A program made the position numbers and the translations under genes. Under the pieces are notes generated by a model. The model made no database searches, had not been told where the DNA came from, and saw nothing but the letters and a program-made list of their open reading frames with translations. DNA of 10,583 nucleotides from Methanobacteriota archaeon. Lineage in GTDB: Archaea > Halobacteriota > Bog-38 > Methanoflorentales > Methanoflorentaceae. The stretch covers positions 2,003 through 12,585 of the forward strand of contig PMYA01000085.1 in the NCBI GenBank assembly GCA_003170935.1, written 5' to 3'. Shown piece after piece: positions 5,771 to 10,583 of this stretch; the first letter of the stretch is position 1, and every line of letters begins with the position of its first letter.

Positions 5771-8584
5771 TTAGTATCCGATTAAGACTCGTTTGAGGAA
5801 TTCACCAGTGTACGTGCCAGACCGTGCGATCATCTCAGGCGTTCCCTGCGCGATGATGTACCCGCCTTCATCGCCCCCCTCAGGACCCAGATCGATAATG
5901 TAGTCAGCCGTCTTGATCACGTCAAGGTTGTGCTCTATAACGAGCACAGAATTGCCTGCGTCTGTGAGCCTCCCGAGAACTACGAGCAGCTTCTTGATAT
6001 CGTCAAAGTGCAGGCCTGTCGTCGGCTCGTCAAGGATGTAAAATGTCCTTCCCGTGCTCCGCCGACTGAGTTCCGTCGCCAGCTTGACGCGTTGCGCCTC
6101 CCCGCCTGAAAGCGTCGTCGCGGGCTGTCCGAGTTTGACATAACCCAAGCCCACGTCAAAGAGCGTCTGGAGTTTTTGCTTGATGCGCGGGATGTTCTCA
6201 AAGAAGTGCACGCCCTCTTCGACGGTCATATCGAGTACGTCCGCGATATTCTTTCCCTTGTAGCGAATTTCGAGCGTTTCGCGATTGTAGCGCTTCCCCT
6301 CGCAGACTTCACACGGAACATAGACATCGGGTAAAAAGTGCATCTCGATCTTTATGATCCCGTCACCTCTACACGCCTCACAGCGTCCGCCTTTCACGTT
6401 AAAGCTGAACCGGCCCTGTCGATAACCGCGGGCTTTAGCATCTGTAAGCTGTGCGAAAAGGGCCCGAATAAAATCGAAGACCCCTGTATACGTGGCGGGA
6501 TTTGAGCGTGGCGTCCTCCCGATGGGTGACTGGTCAATCGTGATCACTTTGTCGATGTGCTGGATGCCTAAAACGTCGTCGTGGTCGCCGGGTTTTCCGT
6601 ATGCTCGGTGAAGCTTTTGAGCGAGTCGGCGATGGAGAATATCGTTGATGAGGGTGCTTTTTCCCGAACCAGAGACCCCCGTGACACAGGTGAAGATCCC
6701 AAGGGGGATCTCCACATCGATGTTCTTAAGGTTGTTGTGGCGTGCGCCAATAATGCGTAGGGCATTGCCGTTCGTGGTGCGCCGTCTTTCTGGAACCTCG
6801 ATTCGTTTTGCCCCGCTCAGGTACTGTCCAGTAATAGACTCTGGATCGCTCACAATGTCGCTCGGTGTGCCTGTTGCTACGATTGCACCTCCGTGCTCTC
6901 CGGCGCCGGGCCCCATGTCGATGACGTAGTCTGCCGTGCGAATCATCTCCTCGTCATGCTCAACCACGATGAGTGTGTTTCCGAGGTCTCTAAGGCTCTT
7001 CAACGTCCCGATGAGCCTCAAATTGTCACGTTGATGGAGGCCAATGCTGGGCTCATCCAGGATGTATAGGACTCCAACGAGGCCCGAACCGATTTGCGTC
7101 GCAAGCCGTATGCGCTGAGCCTCACCCCCCGAAAGTGTCTCGCTTGCTCGATCAAGCGTGAGATAGTTAAGACCGACGTTTTGCAGAAAATTGAGGCGAT
7201 TTTTAACCTCTTTAATTACCTCTGCGGCAATAATCATCTTCCCATTAGAGAGACGCAAACGGTCAAAAAAGGTATAAGCCGCGTCGACAGACAAGGCTGA
7301 GACATCCGCTATCGAGCAATCACCGACCGTAACGGCGAGCGCTTTTGGCTGAAGCCGTTTGCCGTTGCAGGCGTCACACGCACGCAGCCGCATGTACTTT
7401 TCAATCTCTTCCCTAACGTAATCAGAATCTGTTTCGCGATAACGACGCGACAGGTTTTTTAACACGCCCTCAAACGGCCTCATAAAACGCACGTAGCCGT
7501 GTCGTCCGGCGTACTCAAAGAGCATTTTCTGACTCCCTGAGCCATACATGATCAGGTGTTTCTGTTCGCCGGTAAGCTCTTCGTATGGCGTTTCGGGGTC
7601 GAACTGAAAGTGTTTTGCCGCGCTTAAGAGGTACTGAGGGTAGTACTCACTCGTCGGTTTGGCCCACGGCGCGACAGCGCTTCTCAGGGGCAAGGATTTT
7701 TCGGGCACAATCAGGTCTTCGTCGAGCGTCTTCTCAAACCCGAGGCCATGGCAGGTCGGACACGCCCCATGCGGGCTATTAAACGAGAACATGCGCGGCT
7801 CTAGCTCCCCCATGTTGATGCCACACTCGAGACACGCGAAGTGTTCGCTAAAAAGGAGCTCTTTCACGCCGTTAACGTCGACGATGACCACCCCATCACC
7901 GAGAACGAGGGCAGTCTCAAGCGAATCGGCGAGGCGTTGCTGTTCTTCTTGAGCGATGATGAGACGGTCGACCACGACCTCAATCGAATGCCGTTTGTTC
8001 TTGTCAAGGTCGATGGCCTCATCGAGTTCGCGCACCTCCCCGTCGATGCGTGCGCGTGCGAACCCGTCGCTGAGCAGGAACTCCAAGATCTTCCGGTGTT
8101 CTCCCTTCTTGTCCTTGACCACAGGGGCGAGGATCGTGATCCTTGTCTCCTTCGGAAGTCGCACAACCTGGTCGACGATTTCTTGCACGGTCTGTTGAGC
8201 GATCTCCTTGCCGCACTGTGGACAGTGGGGGGTGCCCACGCGTGCGAACATAAGCCTCAGATAATCAAAGATCTCTGTCACCGTTCCAACGGTGGAACGG
8301 GGATTCTTGCTCGTCGTTTTTTGGTCGATCGAGATTGCCGGGGAAAGGCCGTCAATATGTTCTACCTCTGGCTTCTTCATTTGACCGAGGAACTGTCGGG
8401 CATACGCAGACAGCGATTCCACATACTTTCGCTGTCCTTCAGCATAGATCGTATCAAAGGCCAACGAGGACTTACCTGAACCGCTAATTCCCGTTATGAC
8501 CACAAACTTGTCGCGCGGGATCTCAACGTCAATGTTCTTGAGATTGTGCTCTTTTGCGCCCTTTATACGAATAGATTCAGTCAC
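5771..8584 (-). CDS. uvrA: Excinuclease ABC subunit A (UvrA)
   Basis: UvrA is the dimeric ATPase that recognises distorted DNA and loads UvrB. From the GTG at 8584 it has 937 residues, close to the 940 of E. coli. The first ABC module has Walker A GISGSGKS (32-39), signature LSGGEAQR (484-491) and Walker B LYILDEP (506-512). The second has GVSGSGKST (636-644), LSGGEAQR (825-832) and FYILDEP (848-854). Zinc modules are C251/C254 with C275/C278 and, in the DNA-binding part, C735/C738 with C758/C761 ([11 protein letters not shown] to [10 protein letters not shown]). Further Cys-x2-Cys pairs lie near 121-124 and 403-406. The GTG start is preferred to an upstream TTG at 8602 because GAAGGA, seven bases before the GTG, is a good ribosome site within the end of uvrB. 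The protein also then begins [19 protein letters not shown], as is normal. It starts one base after the uvrB stop codon. Intact. Confidence 0.98.
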   Translation of the reverse strand: MTESIRIKGAKEHNLKNIDVEIPRDKFVVITGISGSGKSSLAFDTIYAEGQRKYVESLSAYARQFLGQMKKPEVEHIDGLSPAISIDQKTTSKNPRSTVGTVTEIFDYLRLMFARVGTPHCPQCGKEIAQQTVQEIVDQVVRLPKETRITILAPVVKDKKGEHRKILEFLLSDGFARARIDGEVRELDEAIDLDKNKRHSIEVVVDRLIIAQEEQQRLADSLETALVLGDGVVIVDVNGVKELLFSEHFACLECGINMGELEPRMFSFNSPHGACPTCHGLGFEKTLDEDLIVPEKSLPLRSAVAPWAKPTSEYYPQYLLSAAKHFQFDPETPYEELTGEQKHLIMYGSGSQKMLFEYAGRHGYVRFMRPFEGVLKNLSRRYRETDSDYVREEIEKYMRLRACDACNGKRLQPKALAVTVGDCSIADVSALSVDAAYTFFDRLRLSNGKMIIAAEVIKEVKNRLNFLQNVGLNYLTLDRASETLSGGEAQRIRLATQIGSGLVGVLYILDEPSIGLHQRDNLRLIGTLKSLRDLGNTLIVVEHDEEMIRTADYVIDMGPGAGEHGGAIVATGTPSDIVSDPESITGQYLSGAKRIEVPERRRTTNGNALRIIGARHNNLKNIDVEIPLGIFTCVTGVSGSGKSTLINDILHRRLAQKLHRAYGKPGDHDDVLGIQHIDKVITIDQSPIGRTPRSNPATYTGVFDFIRALFAQLTDAKARGYRQGRFSFNVKGGRCEACRGDGIIKIEMHFLPDVYVPCEVCEGKRYNRETLEIRYKGKNIADVLDMTVEEGVHFFENIPRIKQKLQTLFDVGLGYVKLGQPATTLSGGEAQRVKLATELSRRSTGRTFYILDEPTTGLHFDDIKKLLVVLGRLTDAGNSVLVIEHNLDVIKTADYIIDLGPEGGDEGGYIIAQGTPEMIARSGTYTGEFLKRVLIGY

Positions 8585-8585
8585 G

Positions 8586-10547
8586 CTATGTTCCTTCTTC
8601 AAGAGAGCGAATCATGTCGCGGATCAGTGCCGCCCGCTCGAATTCAAGCCCACGCGCTGCTTGCTGCATCTCTGCTTGGAGCCCTGCGATCGTCTCCTCG
8701 ATCTCATCTGGAGCGACGTTAAGAGCAGGTTCTTCTTCAGCCACTAACTCTGGCCGACGTCGCTCGACGAGTTCCTCGATCGGTTTTACGATGGTCTGGG
8801 GAGTAATTCCGTGGCGCTCGTTATGTGCGAGCTGCAACGCACGCCGTCGGTTGTTCTCACTTATCGCACGCTTCATTGAATCTGTCGTGACGTCAGCGTA
8901 CATGAGCACACGACCATTGACATTTCGTGCTACCCGGCCGATCGTCTGAATAAGTGACCGTTCGGAGCGTAGAAAGCCCTCTTTATCTGCATCGAGGATC
9001 GCCATAAGAGTAACCTCGGGCAAGTCAATACCTTCCCTCAAAAGGTTGATGCCTACGAGGACGTCGAAGACGCCGCGTCGTAAGTCGTAGAGGATGTCGA
9101 CGCGATCGAGCGTGCTAATATCAGAATGAAGGTACTGCACCTTGATGCCAATCTCCTGAAGGTGCTCGGAAAGATCCTCGGCCATTCTTTTTGTCAGTGT
9201 CGTCACAAGCACTCGCTCTTTCGATCGTTTTTGGAGTTCTGCGATCAAGTCGTCGACTTGGTTCGCAGCAGGGCGAACCTCTACTGCTGGGTCGACCAGC
9301 CCTGTGGGACGAATGATCTGCTCGACGACATGCTCACACTTGGTCAGCTCGTAAGGTCCAGGGGTGGCCGACACGTATATAACCTGGTTGACCCGCTTTT
9401 CAAATTCGCCAAAGGTAAGCGGACGATTATCATAAGCGGATGGAAGCCTGAACCCGTGCTCTACCAAGTTGTCTTTCCGAGACCTGTCTCCGCCGTGCAT
9501 ACCGACAATCTGCGGGATGGTTGCATGCGACTCATCGATGACAAGGAGGTAGTCTTCCGGAAAATAGTCAATAAGGGTTGTGGGCGCTTCCCCTGCAGAG
9601 CGCCCGCTGAGATGTCGGCTGTAGTTCTCTATGCCGCTGCAATAGCCAATCTCGCGCAACATCTCTAGGTCATATTTTGTACGCTGCTCTAACCGCTGAG
9701 CCTCGAGCAACTTGTCCTGTCCGCGTAAGTAATCCAAACGTTCTGCAAGCTCTCGCTTGATCGAGTGCATCGCCTCTTCGTGTCTCGCGCGGTTGGTGAT
9801 GAAGTGCGTCGCCGGATAGATCGGCAGAAAATCAAACGCTTCTGTCTTTTTTCCGTTGATAGGATTAAACTCGTACAATCCCTCCACCTTATCTTCCCAG
9901 AGCGCGATGCGATACGCGGTATTTCCATATGCTGGAAACACTTCAATGGTGTCACCTCGCACGCGAAACTTTCCGCGGAAGAAGTCGACGTCATTACGCT
10001 CGTACTGCATAGCGGTAAGCTTGCGCAAGATCTCCCTCCGTTTGACGGTTTCGTTCACTTGCAATGCGAGTACGGACTCTTGGTAGTCCTCAGGAGAACC
10101 GATGCCAAATATGCACGAAACGCTGGCTACGACAATAGTGTCACGCCGCGTGAGGAGCGATTTAGTAGCTGAGTGACGCAGCCGGTCTATCTCGTCGTTG
10201 ATCTCCGATTCCTTTGCCACATAAATGTCCGTGTGCGGTATGTACGCCTCTGGCCGATAGTAATCGTAATAGCTAACGAAGTACTCGACCGCGTTCTGCG
10301 GGAAGAACTCGCGAAACTCCTTGTAAAGTTGAGCGGCCAAGGTCTTGTTGTGCGCGATAACAAGTGTGGGTCTCTGCACCTGTTCGATCACGTTCGCGAC
10401 AGTGAACGTCTTTCCGGAGCCCGTAACTCCAAGGAGCGTCTGGTGCTTCGCCCCGCCGTTGATGCCCTTAACGAGCTCAGAAATCGCTTTAGGCTGATCT
10501 CCGGTCGGCTTATACGATGAACTTAAAATGAACTTAGACGGCGACAT
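8586..10547 (-). CDS. uvrB: Excinuclease ABC subunit B (UvrB)
   Basis: UvrB is the helicase-fold ATPase that UvrA loads at damage; it verifies the lesion and recruits UvrC. The 653 residues contain Walker A GVTGSGKT (40-47) and the aromatic beta-hairpin [20 protein letters not shown] (93-112), which is inserted between DNA strands. DESH (338-341) is helicase motif [11 protein letters not shown] (393-401) motif [12 protein letters not shown] (503-511) motif V and QTIGRVARN (534-542) motif VI. A C-terminal UVR domain (about 616-650, [14 protein letters not shown]) pairs with the matching one in UvrC. It is slightly shorter than E. coli UvrB (673). It is the first gene of the operon. No Shine-Dalgarno site precedes the ATG, but a TATA element lies about 30 bases upstream, indicating a nearly leaderless transcript. 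No LexA/SOS-type operator is seen in the 36 bases available. Intact. Confidence 0.98.
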   Translation of the reverse strand: MSPSKFILSSSYKPTGDQPKAISELVKGINGGAKHQTLLGVTGSGKTFTVANVIEQVQRPTLVIAHNKTLAAQLYKEFREFFPQNAVEYFVSYYDYYRPEAYIPHTDIYVAKESEINDEIDRLRHSATKSLLTRRDTIVVASVSCIFGIGSPEDYQESVLALQVNETVKRREILRKLTAMQYERNDVDFFRGKFRVRGDTIEVFPAYGNTAYRIALWEDKVEGLYEFNPINGKKTEAFDFLPIYPATHFITNRARHEEAMHSIKRELAERLDYLRGQDKLLEAQRLEQRTKYDLEMLREIGYCSGIENYSRHLSGRSAGEAPTTLIDYFPEDYLLVIDESHATIPQIVGMHGGDRSRKDNLVEHGFRLPSAYDNRPLTFGEFEKRVNQVIYVSATPGPYELTKCEHVVEQIIRPTGLVDPAVEVRPAANQVDDLIAELQKRSKERVLVTTLTKRMAEDLSEHLQEIGIKVQYLHSDISTLDRVDILYDLRRGVFDVLVGINLLREGIDLPEVTLMAILDADKEGFLRSERSLIQTIGRVARNVNGRVLMYADVTTDSMKRAISENNRRRALQLAHNERHGITPQTIVKPIEELVERRRPELVAEEEPALNVAPDEIEETIAGLQAEMQQAARGLEFERAALIRDMIRSLEEGT

Positions 10548-10573
10548 TGTCGTATTGATTGTAGATTTAATTT

Positions 10574-10581
10574 AATATAAA
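10574..10581 (-). promoter_or_regulatory. uvrB: Archaeal-type TATA box for the uvrBAC operon
   Basis: On the minus strand TTTATATT (10581 down to 10574) is followed by AT-rich sequence and then the uvrB ATG at 10547, about 30 bases from the centre of the box. Archaeal transcription starts about 25 bases from the centre of the TATA box, which would leave a leader of only a few bases. The BRE that should lie just upstream is cut off by the window edge. Confidence 0.55.
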
Positions 10582-10583
10582 TT

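Noticed and set aside
7841..8479. 212-codon open frame on the plus strand
   Set aside because: It lies entirely antisense to uvrA, whose protein is fully recognisable there; the plus-strand translation shows no family features.
9126..9668. 180-codon open frame on the plus strand
   Set aside because: Antisense shadow of uvrB helicase motifs; no ribosome site or promoter of its own.
10548..10583. Possible LexA/SOS operator upstream of uvrB
   Set aside because: The available 36 bases show only an archaeal-type TATA element and AT-rich sequence, no dyad resembling an SOS box.
1..10583. tRNA or rRNA genes, CRISPR arrays, insertion sequences
   Set aside because: No cloverleaf-like, regularly repeated or transposase-coding sequence was seen by eye on either strand; a covariance-model search would be the decisive check for small RNAs.

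Overview
The window looks like a piece of an archaeal chromosome. TATA-box-like elements sit about 26-30 bases upstream of several start codons (uvrB, the LEA14-like gene, the PadR gene). Such spacing is typical of archaeal promoters with leaderless or very short-leader transcripts, and these genes lack convincing or necessary Shine-Dalgarno sites. A membrane-anchored LEA14/WHy-domain protein and a small membrane zinc-ribbon protein also fit an archaeon. My best guess is a euryarchaeote related to methanogens, but that assignment is an inference.

The left part (1-2443) is accessory-looking. A PadR-family regulator, cut by the left edge, is divergent from a zinc-dependent alcohol dehydrogenase of the YahK/CAD type. 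The two promoters share a perfect 7-base inverted repeat that coincides with both TATA elements. The dehydrogenase is followed on the same strand by a SAM-dependent methyltransferase that is split by a single-base frameshift near 2030, so its N- and C-terminal halves read in different frames with an ATGA overlap.

The middle (2512-3730) holds a small two-helix membrane protein with a C-terminal zinc ribbon (minus strand) and, divergent from it, an anchored LEA14-like protein (plus strand). The LEA14 coding region contains a terminator-like hairpin plus T8 about 70 bases after the predicted transcription start. A broken small membrane-protein gene lies immediately downstream of uvrC on the minus strand.

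The right two thirds (3970-10547, minus strand) is a complete, intact, tightly packed uvrB-uvrA-uvrC operon encoding bacterial-type nucleotide excision repair: UvrA and UvrB find and verify damage, and UvrC makes both incisions. uvrB follows an archaeal-type promoter at the right edge. uvrA starts at a GTG one base after the uvrB stop, and uvrC starts four bases after the uvrA stop, so the three subunits are probably made together by coupled translation. I see no RNA genes, CRISPR arrays, insertion sequences or origins. Nothing here amounts to a clearly new system; the most interesting points are regulatory architecture and decaying genes.
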